Shown: positions 9,237 through 19,225, counted from the first letter of the stretch. The stretch is 64,000 nt of DNA from Saitoella complicata NRRL Y-17804 (GCF_001661265.1 NW_017566992.1:124001-188000), one strand, 5' to 3'. The notes: a model not told the origin generated them from the sequence alone. Numbers and translations are program-made.

Positions 9237-11426
9237 ATGCCTCCCTTCCCGGGCTCGATCCTCGTCAATTCATCCGGAAAAGCACTCAAACGAAAGCGCT
9301 CTTCCGCCTCCGCCTCCGTGTCCTCTGCTCCCACTCCCAATCATTCCGCACCCGCCAGCACCGACAACGGTCGTGTCCGCGTTCAAGGTGGCATCGAATC
9401 CCTAAAATGGAAAAGGGTCAGATTGCCAGATCGTCTCGACGACATGGAAGGTCTCATGGGATTGGAAGAGATCGACGGTGTGGATATTGAGATGGAGGAG
9501 ATCGGGGGTGGTGCGAAGAAGTTGAACCTGTTTATGAAGGCCGCAAAGAAGGCGGAAGAGAAGAAGCAGGCTAAAGAAGCAAAGCAGGAGAAGGAGGATG
9601 GAGGTGAGGAGCAGGATGTGGACACGGTGGATGAGGCATCGGCACCCAAGGCGGAAGAGGAGGAAGCGGCACCAGCACCAAAATCCAAGAAGCAAAAGCA
9701 GAAGAAGGAAAAGAAGGAGAAGAAACCCAAAACTCCCGTCGTCGCCGAAGCCCTCGCAACAGAAGAATCAACCTTCGCAGGCCTCGACGAATCCGAAGAA
9801 GACGTCGACCTCCCCAACTGGTCCGAGTTCTCCCTCTCCCAGCCCCTTCTCCGCGCCCTCCACTCTTTCAACTTCTCCGCTCCCACCGATATTCAAGAAC
9901 TCGCACTCCCACATCTGCTCTCCGGCCGGGACCTAATCGGTAAAGCCGCAACCGGATCCGGAAAGACCCTGGCATTCGCATTGCCGATTATTGAGCATAT
10001 CATCTCGACTGGAGTGAGGGAGAAGACCCAAGCGTTGATCTTGGCGCCGACGAGAGAGTTGGCGCATCAGATTGCGAAGGCTGTAGAGGGTTTGGCGAAG
10101 TTTTCTGCTGTGAACGTGATTACCGTTACGGGTGGTTTGGCAGTACAGAAACAGCAGCGTCTTCTCGCCAAGAACCCGGATATCGTCGTTGCTACCCCGG
10201 GACGTTTGTACGAGGTTATGAGGGATGGACATGGACTGATTGCTGCGTTGAAGGGGATCAAGTTCTTGGTCTTGGATGAGGCGGATAGGTTGTTGCAGGA
10301 GGGGCACTTTAAGGAAGTCGAGGAGATCTTGGAATTGATTGGTGGAGGTGAGGAGAGCGACGGTCGACAAACGCTTGTTTTCTCCGCGACGTTCCAGAAA
10401 GATTTGCAGCAGAAGTTGGGATCGAAGAAGGGGTTCAAATTGAAGAACAAGAAGTTCTCGGATGCGAAGGTGATGGATAACAGTGATACGATGGCATACC
10501 TCCTACAGCGCCTCAAGTTCCGGGAGGATGCGCCGGAGTTCGTGGATGCAAACCCGGATGACGCTGTTGCTAAGAAAATCCATGAGGGAATCATCGAATG
10601 CGGTGCTCAAGAGAAGGATTTGTATCTCTACTACTTCCTCCTCCGATACCCCGGCCGCACACTCGTCTTCGTCAACAACATCGATGCCGTGCGACGTATC
10701 CACACCCTCCTCTCCGAACTCGGCGTCCACATCGTCCGTCTCGACTCCAACCTCATGCAAAAACAGCGATTGAAGGCCTTGGAGCGGTTTAAGGCGACGG
10801 CAAAGTGCGTCATGATCGCATCTGATGTCGCGGCGCGTGGATTGGATATCCCGGGCGTACAGCATGTCATCCATTACCACCTTCCCCGTGCTGCGGATAT
10901 GTACGTTCACCGCTCTGGTCGTACGGCGCGTGGTGCTGGGAATGAGGGTGTTGCGATTATTTTGTGTGCACCCGATGAAGTCGGGAATTTGAGGAAGATG
11001 ATCGCCAAGTTGGATAAGAATGTGGAGGAAATGGCGACGTTCCCGATTGATCGGCAACTTGTTGCGAAGCTGAAGCCGAGGATTACGTTGGCGAAGAAGA
11101 TTACGGAGGGGGATAAGGCACAATCCAAGAAGGGTCACGAAGACGCTTGGTTGAAGCAAGCGGCCGAGGACTTGGGTGTCGACATCGATGAGGCCATCTC
11201 CGTCCCCGACAAGAAAATCAACTCCAAGTCCGCACGTGCGGCGATGAAAGTTGAACTGGTGGAGTTGCTGAAACAACCTGTGAGAGGCGGGTTCTCGACA
11301 AAGTACTTGACGAGTGGAGAGGTCAATTTGGCGCAGCAGTTGTTGGATGGGAAAAGTCATTCCATGTTTCTGGGGAAGGATGTTTCTACTGCTTTGGGAG
11401 ATATTCCGAGGAAGAAGAAGGAGTGA
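9237..11426 (+). CDS. MAK5: DEAD-box RNA helicase Mak5/DDX24 (60S ribosome biogenesis)
   Basis: One exon, 729 residues from the ATG at 9237. Mak5 acts in the nucleolus on pre-60S particles. The N-terminal element WKRVRLPDRLDD followed by EGLMGLEEIDGVD is characteristic of Mak5 proteins. An acidic, Lys-rich spacer (about 100-190) precedes the core: Q-motif FSAPTDIQELALP, motif I ATGSGKT near 239, APTRELAHQI, DEAD ([15 protein letters not shown]) near 347, and SATFQKDL. In the second RecA lobe are ARGLDIPGVQ and HRSGRTARG. The long insertion between SAT and the second lobe, containing a Lys-rich segment, is also usual for the family. All motifs are intact. Confidence 0.93.
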   Translation: MPPFPGSILVNSSGKALKRKRSSASASVSSAPTPNHSAPASTDNGRVRVQGGIESLKWKRVRLPDRLDDMEGLMGLEEIDGVDIEMEEIGGGAKKLNLFMKAAKKAEEKKQAKEAKQEKEDGGEEQDVDTVDEASAPKAEEEEAAPAPKSKKQKQKKEKKEKKPKTPVVAEALATEESTFAGLDESEEDVDLPNWSEFSLSQPLLRALHSFNFSAPTDIQELALPHLLSGRDLIGKAATGSGKTLAFALPIIEHIISTGVREKTQALILAPTRELAHQIAKAVEGLAKFSAVNVITVTGGLAVQKQQRLLAKNPDIVVATPGRLYEVMRDGHGLIAALKGIKFLVLDEADRLLQEGHFKEVEEILELIGGGEESDGRQTLVFSATFQKDLQQKLGSKKGFKLKNKKFSDAKVMDNSDTMAYLLQRLKFREDAPEFVDANPDDAVAKKIHEGIIECGAQEKDLYLYYFLLRYPGRTLVFVNNIDAVRRIHTLLSELGVHIVRLDSNLMQKQRLKALERFKATAKCVMIASDVAARGLDIPGVQHVIHYHLPRAADMYVHRSGRTARGAGNEGVAIILCAPDEVGNLRKMIAKLDKNVEEMATFPIDRQLVAKLKPRITLAKKITEGDKAQSKKGHEDAWLKQAAEDLGVDIDEAISVPDKKINSKSARAAMKVELVELLKQPVRGGFSTKYLTSGEVNLAQQLLDGKSHSMFLGKDVSTALGDIPRKKKE

Positions 11427-11651
11427 ACATGTACTATTATCACTTAGACCGGCGTTTGGGTATGTGATATTTATAGCATCCAGTATTTCTACCTTGGTGA
11501 ATCCGTCCAATTGACCGTCCTTCACGTAGGCGGCCTACCTTATCGACCCCGGTGTTGCTGTACCCGCGCCACACTCTACGTACATGCTCCCCAGGCCAGT
11601 CGACCCAGACACCGAGAAGACCGACAATTCGTAGACGATAGAGGAATTGTC

Positions 11652-12365
11652 ATGGGCGCATGTCTAAGTCTCTGTGGGATTGGAAAGGAGGCACATAACG
11701 ATGAGGTTCGAAGGATCTCGCCACATTCCGCAACAGCGGTACTGACAGATTGTTCGAACAGCCCAATGAGCGGAGTGCATTGCTAGGAGCGGATGCGCTG
11801 AATCAACGGTATGGCTGTTCAGTGAGGCGCTATGTGCTGTGCTGGACGACTTACTGACGACGCGTGTACAGGAATGTGATCGCACAACCCCCACCACCAC
11901 AAGCGGATCCGCATGATATCGTTCGGGAACAAGAAGCCCTGTCCCGAATTGTAGCAAAAACTGCAGAGTCAGTAGCCGAACATTTCCGCCACTTTACAAC
12001 GGCTAATATGAGCTTCTGACAGTAATTTGATCGATATCTTTGCTACGAATGCGGCGGGTGCGACGGAGCGGATAGGAGGTGGTGCGCCTTCAGGGGGCGT
12101 ACGGGATCTGCAGTACGTCGAAGTCTATCTATTCCGTCGTTGGTTGCTGTGCTAACTGTACGATGACAGAAAATCAATGAAACAGGGCCCGTTTACGCCG
12201 AAACGACCGAAGATCCTACCAGATAACACAATAGCGGCGGCAGACAAGGCATTATTGGAGAAACTCGTGCGAGGGGCGGAGGAGGCGATGAAGGTTGTTA
12301 TGCATGTGGAGGATGTTGGGCCAGTCGTGGTGAGCTTGGATTTGGAGGGCGAGAATGGGGTATGA
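11652..12365 (+). CDS. LAMTOR1/Ego1(Meh1)-like lysosomal/vacuolar membrane scaffold
   Basis: Five exons packed in 714 bp: 11652-11705, 11762-11808, 11872-11967, 12023-12112 and 12170-12365, giving 160 residues. The N-terminus MGACLSLCGIG has Gly2 for myristoylation and Cys4/Cys8 for palmitoylation. It is followed by NERSALLG, matching the lipidated start and the E-R/T-x-x-LL motif of LAMTOR1. The next helix (DIVREQEALSRIVAKTADNLIDIF) matches the family helix that wraps the Rag/Roadblock subunits. In yeast this subunit (Ego1/Meh1) anchors the EGO complex on the vacuole for TORC1 activation by amino acids. The introns are 54-63 nt, and every junction keeps frame. Fungal members are very divergent, so the assignment rests on the lipidation motif, size and helix pattern. 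Confidence 0.78.
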
Positions 12366-12822
12366 CAGATGTAAGAAGGAGAGAGGGGGATAAGGCACGC
12401 ATATAATTGCGGAGAGCAGATCGGTTTGGTGGTTTTGAGGAATGCAAGAACATTACTAGGGCAATGATGGATAAGACGGCATTTGGGGGTAATACGCATC
12501 AACATCGCGACGTACGGTCGCATGCCGGCGTTACCGGCGTAATTGCGGCGAGGCAAGTAGAAGGCATCGCTAGGATCATGGGCTATGACACATAAAAATG
12601 AGATGTTACCTTAACCCAATACGAAGGACTGCCTATGCAGATGGCCAGGGAAGCTTAAATGGTTCACGCGCGATAACGTTCACATGCTTCAACTGTTCGA
12701 TCTCGAGATGTTTTACGTCATCCGCGTACCGAGAGACGCGACTAAGCCAATCTCGAGGACGACTACCAGCATTCACTCGCAAGAGTCAATTCGGAAAACA
12801 GCATACATCCCAACAAATCGCA
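12366..12822 (+). other. intergenic region between LAMTOR1-like gene and alpha/beta hydrolase
   Basis: About 455 bp between two tandem genes. No open frame here has recognisable protein features. No tRNA or repeat was seen. It presumably holds the 3' end of the first gene and the promoter of the second. Confidence 0.5.
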
Positions 12823-13876
12823 ATGCCAACCCCTCCACCTCGTCCTCCGAACTGTACCCCCTCTCTCCTCCCATTCTCACCCTTCAAGAAGGGTACGATC
12901 CCCGTCGGCACGGCACCACACACTACCCCCATCGCTTACGAAATTCATGGCCATGGACCGGTCCATATCGTTTTGCTCATGGGCTTCATATCCTCTATGT
13001 ACGCCTGGCGCCCACAAATCCAGTATTTCGCCCATGAGGAGGGTAGGGGAGAGAGTACAGTGTGTGTATTCTGGATAACCGGGGGTATGGATTTAGTGGC
13101 AAGCCGTGGGGGTGGTATAGTACGGCGATTTTTGCGAGGGATGTGGTGGAGGTGCTAGAGGGGTTGGGGTGGGTTGAGCCGAAGTCCGTGCATGTTGTTG
13201 GTGTCTCAATGGGTTCGTCCACCCGCCGTCAACAGACAGTACAAACGCTGATATTTGGGTGATGTTAGGCGGTATGATCTCACTGGAATTGGCCGCACTG
13301 ATAGCAGACCGAATCGCATCCCTCTGCCTCACCAGTACCTGCGCGAAACTTATACAGCCGGTCCGTACCCGGACTGAAGCCGTCACCAACTGGATCTCGA
13401 TTCTGACCCCAAAGCTCAGTCATCGATCCCAAGCTGAACACGCCGCTGATTCGATCTTCCCGCGGAAATGGTTAAAAGACCACGACCACAGATACCCGGA
13501 ATACAAGACGAATCGGGAGAGGGTTGTGCAGAGTATGGTTACGCGGTTTACGTTTCTCCCGAAACAGCCGACGCATGCGACACTTTCACAAGGACTTGCG
13601 TGTCTATCCCATAACGTCCCCACCTCGAACCTCAGAGCCATCGCTGAGGCAATCCCCGATATTGTCGCCTGTACCGGGACGGACGACCAACTCATCAACC
13701 CAATTTGTACGGATTTGCTGATTGAAGGTTTCGGGGGCGAGAGAGAAGGCGTGAGGAAGATTATCTTTGAAGGAGCGGGGCATGCGGTGCTTGAGGAGAG
13801 GGATGAAGAGTATAACAAGACGGTGGAGGAGCTGATTGAAAGGGCGGAAAACAGGTATGGAAGGAGCGTCGAATGA
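12823..13876 (+). CDS. alpha/beta hydrolase (frame disturbed after first exon)
   Basis: The catalytic triad of an alpha/beta hydrolase is visible: nucleophile elbow VGVSMGGMISLEL, Asp in GTDDQLI, and His in GAGHAVLEE. The oxyanion region is IVLLMGFISSMYAW, and the DNRGYGFSGKPWGWYST segment is the usual strand-4 motif. An intron at 13213-13268 (56 nt) splits the nucleophile elbow and restores GGM exactly. Upstream, the frame of MPTPPPRP...YFAHEEG (from 12823) does not match the frame of VCILDNRG (from 13062). Either a two-base excess in a (GT)4 tract at 13060-13067 shifts the frame, or a 38-nt intron at 13023-13060 is removed. The first explanation preserves the conserved YFAHEEG segment. The substrate is unknown. 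Confidence 0.7.
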
Positions 13877-14316
13877 GTCTGGAGGTAGACATTCAGGGAT
13901 GTGGAAGACGGGCTCTTGCTGTGGAGGTAGTGTAGCTTTCAGGCAAGCGTGGGAATTTGCCGTTGTTTTTGCATGATACAGGTCAGACTTAGGGGCAAAG
14001 CTTATGTCATTGCATTTAGGAAGGCAGAGCCGCATAGCAACAGTATTGGACGAATACATAAATGTTTAAAGTTGCCAACAGCTCTGTAGGTATCTGGTGT
14101 TCGTACCCTCTGAAATCCAATCGATGAGTCCACAAAAGCCCAAGAAAGCAAGGAGACAGGGTCTCGTTAGGTTTCAAGAAGCACAGAGAATGAATCCAAG
14201 GGATGGTGCGTTGCAGCTATTTGAAACCTACCCGTAACACAATTAGAATACAAAACGCAAAACGGGATTTTTCAAGATGTGACATCTACCAAAATTGGAA
14301 AAGGAGACATCAACCA
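13877..14316 (+). other. intergenic region upstream of tRNA-Asp
   Basis: About 440 bp from the hydrolase stop to the tRNA. I find no supported gene or repeat. The tRNA's promoter is internal, so this DNA need not be regulatory for it. Confidence 0.5.
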
Positions 14317-14395
14317 TCCTTGATAGTATAGTGGCTAGTATACGCGCCTGTCATCAGGCTCGCGCGGGACCCGAGTTCAATCCTCGGTCAGGGAG
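14317..14395 (+). tRNA. tRNA-Asp (GUC) with a 7-nt anticodon-loop intron
   Basis: All arms fold. The acceptor stem TCCTTGA pairs with TCAGGGA, followed by discriminator G at 14395. The A-box-like D arm reads TAGTATAGTGGCTAGTA. The anticodon stem CGCGC pairs with GCGCG, and the T arm is CCGAG-TTCAATC-CTCGG. The loop reads CTGTCA then C once seven bases (TCAGGCT) after position 37 are taken as an intron. The anticodon is therefore GTC. Removing them gives 72 nt, the normal length of eukaryotic tRNA-Asp. A run of T residues (TTTTTCTTTTT, from about 14399) right after the gene is a good RNA polymerase III terminator. Confidence 0.93.
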
Positions 14396-14398
14396 CAC

Positions 14399-14409
14399 TT
14401 TTTCTTTTT
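14399..14409 (+). terminator. Pol III terminator T-tract after tRNA-Asp
   Basis: A T-rich run (five T, one C, five T) begins four bases after the tRNA discriminator base, where RNA polymerase III is expected to stop. Confidence 0.8.
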
Positions 14410-14820
14410 GGCCCTTTGACATTTGCAAAGCTGAGGAAGACTGCAAGAATGGACAGACAGAGGGGTGGGATAAGACTGAGGGGCGTCGTTGGAATTATCC
14501 CCCTACAGGAAGCCTACCTGACCCTCTTTGACCCGCAACGTTGTTAGCATTACAGACATAACAACCTAGCCCATGCGCATGCCAGCATCGTTCTCCGCCG
14601 TTTGTACAGTTCGTGATTTACGGATAACCCAGAACCAACATATGTAACTTTCATATGGACAACCGCAAACACCGCGGACCCGGACGTTATGCCGATCGAT
14701 ATTGATGCAGGGTCCCCTTCGGTTCCGCCGAACGCCGGCACGCGCACTTTATCGATAATTATAACCAACACCCTCCGTTTTCTCAGCTGTAATCCATCGG
14801 TGAAGTCCGCATTCAGGGTA
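14410..14820 (+). other. intergenic region upstream of sphingoid base kinase
   Basis: About 410 bp. There is an in-frame extension of the downstream gene's first exon back to a possible alternative start near 14689, but it has no family features. I see no other gene. Confidence 0.45.
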
Positions 14821-16408
14821 ATGAGTGAGTCGACCAACTCCTCGATCTTCGTGCTCCTCGATGGCAAGGAAGCCTACCTCCGCATCACGGAGGACTGCCT
14901 TGTTCTCCAATACGCACACGAAGGTACGGTTGTCTTTCCGCTGTCGAAAGACAAGGACTGACGATGATGCAGACGAACCAAGACAGTGTAAGACCTTCCA
15001 AATATGTCCGCCGTCGATATGTATATGTCGATCCAAGAAGCGGACGAGACCGAGGGCAGTGATGTTACGAGACATCCTCTGGGCGGAAGCAAGCAATGGC
15101 ACTCTGGAAATCAACTACGCGAAGCACACGTCAAAGACTGAGGTCGCACCAGCGACTAGGAAGTATCAACTCATGTTCGACAACCAAAGCGGGGCGCAAA
15201 TGTGGATCGAACAGCTGCTGGAAGCGAGTTACGGGAAGTCCCTCCAACGCAAGCGCCTGAAAGTCCTCATCAACCCCTTCTCTGGTCCCGGCAACGCAAA
15301 TACAGTCTGGAAAATCCACGCCAACCCCCTCTTTCTTGCCGCACACGTCACTCTCTCCATAACCCATACGAAATACAGAGAACACGCCATCACTATCGCT
15401 GAAGAGCTGGATATCGACGCTTACGATGCAATTGTCTGTGTTTCTGGTGATGGGTTACCGCATGAGGTGTTCAATGGGTTAGCGAAGAGGAAGGATGCGA
15501 GGAAGGCATTGAAGGTGCCGGTGGTGTTACTGCCGGGTGGGTCGGGGAATGGGATGACCATGTCGACGTTTGGGACGCCTACGGTATCTCACGCCGCACT
15601 AGCAATGATCAAGGGTATCTATACCCCGATTGATCTCTGTTCCGTTACGCAGGGATCGAAACGGACGTTATCCTTCTTGACACAGAGTTTTGGGATTATC
15701 GCGGATTGTGATTTGGGGACGGAAGGATTGAGGTGGGCTGGGGGACAGAGGTTTGTGATGGGGTTGGTGCAGAGGGTGTTGGGGTTGAAGGTGTATCCGT
15801 GTGATGTTGCGGTGAAAATCATTGATTCGGATAAAGATACAATCAAGCGGAAGATCAAGTACGACGTCCGGAAGCAGTTCAACACGAAGGAGGATGGGGA
15901 CGCGACCGAAGGCATACCCGACCTGGCGTTCGGTACAGTACAAGACCCGGTGCCAAGTGATTGGACGGTCGTCAAATACGAGGACCTAACGAATTTCTAC
16001 GCCGGGAAATGTCCATGGGTGAGTATGGATTCCTGCTTCTTCCCCGCCGCAATAACCGACGACGGCCTCCTCGACCTCGTCATCGTCCGCGCCCCAAAAT
16101 CCCATCAATCGTCCGTCTCCGCCGACGGCTCCCACTCCGCACTCCTCCCACCCCCAGCTGGAAGGTGGCAGAGTATCAAATACCTCACAGCAACAGAAGA
16201 AGGCGGAAAGCATTTCAATATGGATTGTGTTAGTTATTTGAAGGTTGCTGGGTTTAGGTTGACGCCAAGGAAGAGGGAGGGGTATGTTAGTATTGATGGG
16301 GAGCCGATTTTGCATGAGGCGTTTCAGGTTGAGGTTCATCAGGCGTTGGGGGCGACGTTGACTGTTGATGGGAAGTTTTATCAGGGACATTCGCAGACTT
16401 GGCCGTAG
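14821..16408 (+). CDS. sphingoid long-chain base kinase (DAGK catalytic fold, Lcb4/5 type)
   Basis: Exon 1 is 14821-14923 and exon 2 is 14973-16408, giving about 512 residues. The enzyme phosphorylates sphingoid bases to produce the 1-phosphates. Catalytic motifs are clear: the nucleotide-binding KVLINPFSGPGNA, the active-site SGDGLPHEVFNGL near residue 192, and LPGGSGNGM. Further family features are SFGIIADCDLGTEGLRW and the C-terminal VSIDGEPI. The N-terminal LRDILWAE segment is also typical. The 49-nt first intron has a CTGAC branch site. A Cys-rich stretch encoded from about 14986 to 15048 begins with a strong donor (GTGTAAG) and may be a further intron, so the N-terminus is uncertain. 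An isoform choice between sphingosine and phytosphingosine cannot be made. Confidence 0.9.
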
Positions 16409-16500
16409 ACGGTCACTTTGGTAGATTTCTGGCTAGCTAATATGGTCATGCTCGTTTGGGTATGCTGAAAGTTTTCGAGTCATGCATTTGTTCTCCTTCC

Positions 16501-17356
16501 TTATTCCTGAATACCAGCCCACTCCTCGCCGTCATCACCATCGTCGTCACTGTCATTGTCCAACCAGTTGTCTGAATCCTCCTCCGCATCCTCGAGCCCC
16601 ATTTTAGCGTCCAATCCCAGCGTGCTCACGTATCCCCACTTCTCTAACCGTCCGTCCCTAAGCACATTCTCCTCGGCCCGTTTTCTTACCAACTTGGTAG
16701 GTGAGTCGGTATACAGTGCCTCAAACGGCTTCACCAACGCACCGATCGGCAACTCCTCTCCTGACTCCGCGTATGTCTCAGCCGGGACGATCTTATCCAG
16801 TTCGTCGAGGTAAATTTCGGTGATGTGATACCGCAATCCATTCGGCATCTTTTGGTCTTTGGGGTGCAGAGATCCCTCTGACAGGATCCTGATATACTCC
16901 TCAACCAACCCTTCATTCCACTTCTCGCTCTGTAGCAGCTTAAACGCAGCCGCCACAAATCTCCTCACCAACATATAAAATTTATCCATCCTCAACACAT
17001 CCAATCCAGGCCACTCCCTACACATCGTTTCCCAGAAAACTTCGAGGAACAACATGGCGTTTTCCCGTCGAACCTTGGCGACGAGGGATGCGAGGTCTTC
17101 TGCGAGGCGTTGTTGAGTTCGTGGACGGTCGGACATCCAGAAGCAGTAGAAGAGACCTTTCCAGAGTTTTAGGAGGTCTTTTTTGGAGATGTCTTTCTTT
17201 GCCGACAAGAATTGAGAGAGCGATGCGACGGCGGCATCACGGGTTGGCCTGTCTATATGTCGATTGGTCAGTACGAGTAGCCACGAATCAGAGAAAGCAG
17301 ATCATACCATTCGCAGCAAGCTTCTTGACAAACGACGAGTTCGCAGCAGCAGACAT
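16501..17356 (-). CDS. RRP1: ribosomal RNA processing protein Rrp1/NOP52
   Basis: Two exons, 17356-17308 and 17252-16501, give 266 residues. Rrp1 is a nucleolar factor for late 27S/large-subunit pre-rRNA processing. The protein begins with SSFVKKLAANDRPTRDAAV and then LSKKDLLKLWKGLFYCFWMSD, followed by the segment PRTQQRLAEDLASLV; this helical repeat start is the hallmark of the family. The C-terminus is very acidic and ends in tryptophan-containing EEWAGIQE. The intron is 55 nt with CTGAC before the acceptor. The start is shared with GID4 through a 140-bp divergent spacer. It converges on the kinase gene, with 92 bp between stops. Confidence 0.92.
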
Positions 17357-17496
17357 ATTGATCTTATTGTTCTTTCTGGTGTTTACCCTTTCTCCCACGT
17401 CCCGCCAAAAAAGTTCGTACCAAGTTCGTACCCCAGGCACTGCTCTGCACCGCCACTCAACCACAAACACCAAACCAAGCGAAGCATATATTTGCG
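17357..17496. promoter_or_regulatory. bidirectional promoter region RRP1/GID4
   Basis: Only 140 bp separate the divergent start codons of RRP1 and GID4, so both promoters and 5' leaders must lie here. A direct repeat AAGTTCGTACC occurs twice in tandem near 17411-17435. No element was assigned. Confidence 0.6.
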
Positions 17497-18277
17497 ATGG
17501 TTCATCATGAGGACGTAGACACTGTTCCAGAGGTTGGGCTTGTGCGGAAAGTGCAGTGGCGGGATGCAAAGACCGGGGATGAGGCACGGAAGGGATCACT
17601 CTCTGATCCCAGATCAGACTCATCTGCCATTCGAGTAACATCACCATACTGCTCCTCCTACCTCCGGCCTGGCTCAACCTTCACCGGGACTCAACAATCC
17701 GGCCGTTCCTCCTACGAAGTCACCGTCCAAATCCACTCCGTCAACATGCGCTCAGCCCGTCTAAACGGAACCCTCTCCATCGCGAACCTCACAGCCGAGA
17801 ACCCGTTCCTGACGACCTTTTTCGAGGGCGAGATTATCGATGGGAATGAGTATCGGTTTAGTACGGGGGATAGATGGGGCGCGAGCGAGAAGATTGATAT
17901 GCAGCATTGGTCGAGGTTTGCGTCGTTCAGGGCGATGAAGAAGGCGATGAAGAGGGACTCGACGATTGATTTGGGTCATTGGAGTACGCGTGGGCATGTG
18001 TATATGAGATGGAAGGAGTGTTTTTTGTATAATGAGCCGAATGTGGAGCATATCGATGGCGCAAGCTTCGCAGGGTTCTATTATATTTGTTTTGAGCAGG
18101 GGACCGGGGTGTTAAGTGGGTTGTACTACCATCAGAATTCGGAGATGTTCCAGCAGCTGGGTAATTCTCGCACACGAAAGGTTGCTTGCCTATGCTAATG
18201 CGAGAGTTACAGAACTTCGACCGAAAATCCTAGCAGGATCACATTCACCAGCATTTCCGTCGTTCGAGTTTCGGTGA
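17497..18277 (+). CDS. GID4: Gid4/Vid24 substrate receptor of the GID/CTLH ubiquitin ligase
   Basis: Exons 17497-18160 and 18213-18277 give 242 residues. Gid4 forms a beta-barrel that captures Pro/N-degron proteins such as gluconeogenic enzymes for the GID E3 complex. The family signature starts at SSYLRPGSTFTGTQQSGRSSY. It continues with the LTAENPFLTTFFEGEIIDG segment and SFAGFYYICFEQGTG, and ends with the short second exon SHSPAFPSFEFR. The 52-nt intron has a CTAATG branch region, and the junction codon is GAA. Length matches the compact core of the family, without the long N-terminal extension of S. cerevisiae Gid4. Confidence 0.93.
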
Positions 18278-18499
18278 GGCAACATTGGAGAAAATCGGAA
18301 GCATTGTTATGGAGTCACGGCGTTTCTTTATTATTTAATCATATAATACCCAGCTATCAGGACGGTTCACAGGAGACAGGGGAAGTCAGAACATGTTACA
18401 CATCATATAAGAGCTATTAGTGGGTATATTCTGCTGTATAGTATGCAATGTCCGCCAAAACCTGTCCCTCATACTCCCCCAAAGTGAACCACCAGCAAC

Positions 18500-19225
18500 C
18501 TATGCAAGCTTATGAATATTCTCCTCATCCTTAACCGCCGCCAAATCATCCTTCTCCTCCAACTCCTTCCACCACTTGAACAAAAACGTCTCACAAATCA
18601 ACTTGAACCACGGCGTGAACTTCCCTTCGTACGCCGGGTCCACAAACATGCTCTGCATCTCTTCTCTGGAGACGTATTTCACGTCCTTGATCTCGTTGGG
18701 GTTGGCGGCGTGGGTAACGGGTACGCGGATGAAGAGGATGTAATCGATTTCGTGTTCGCCCCAGAGGCCGTCGGAGGGGGCGACGTAGTGGATGCGGGTG
18801 AGGTAGGTGAATTTGTCGATGGGGACTTGGGAGGCAGGAATACCGAGCTCCTGGTCCAACTTCCTGATCGCAGCGCGTTTGACGCCCAATACTGCCGATG
18901 GGAGATCCGATCCAGTCTCGCTGGGGATAGAGAGAGGGTGCGAACAACACGTATTCGTCCACATCCCCGGAAACGTGATCTTCTCATCCGCGCGCTGCTG
19001 CAACAACAGCCTATTCTCCTCATCGAACAAAAACACCGAGAATGCGCGGTGGAGGAGGTTGTTGTTGATGTTTTCCATCAAGTGACAGGTCTTTTTCGAG
19101 GCGGAGCCGAGGGGTTTGTCGTTTTCGTCGATGACGATGCAGACTTCTTCCATGAGCTTTACTTGTTCTGGGTCGTAGGTGTCAGAGTCCAGAGAGATTG
19201 AGGCAGAGGCGTTGGAGAGGGCCAT
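18500..19225 (-). CDS. IDI1: isopentenyl-diphosphate delta-isomerase (type I, nudix fold)
   Basis: One exon, 241 residues from the ATG at 19225. It interconverts IPP and DMAPP in the mevalonate pathway. Visible features are the HRAFSVFLF strand, the catalytic Cys in TNTCCSHPL, the nudix-like helix VKRAAIRKLDQELGI, and the catalytic Glu in WGEHEIDYILF. The C-terminal segment TPWFKLICETFLFKWW is usual. All catalytic residues are intact. Diverges from RIO2, with 220 bp between starts. Confidence 0.95.
   Translation of the reverse strand: MALSNASASISLDSDTYDPEQVKLMEEVCIVIDENDKPLGSASKKTCHLMENINNNLLHRAFSVFLFDEENRLLLQQRADEKITFPGMWTNTCCSHPLSIPSETGSDLPSAVLGVKRAAIRKLDQELGIPASQVPIDKFTYLTRIHYVAPSDGLWGEHEIDYILFIRVPVTHAANPNEIKDVKYVSREEMQSMFVDPAYEGKFTPWFKLICETFLFKWWKELEEKDDLAAVKDEENIHKLA

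Noticed and set aside
11511-11786. A 91-codon open frame overlapping the start of the LAMTOR1-like gene.
   Set aside because: It runs through the intron and shifts out of the conserved frame; the spliced model explains the conserved residues.
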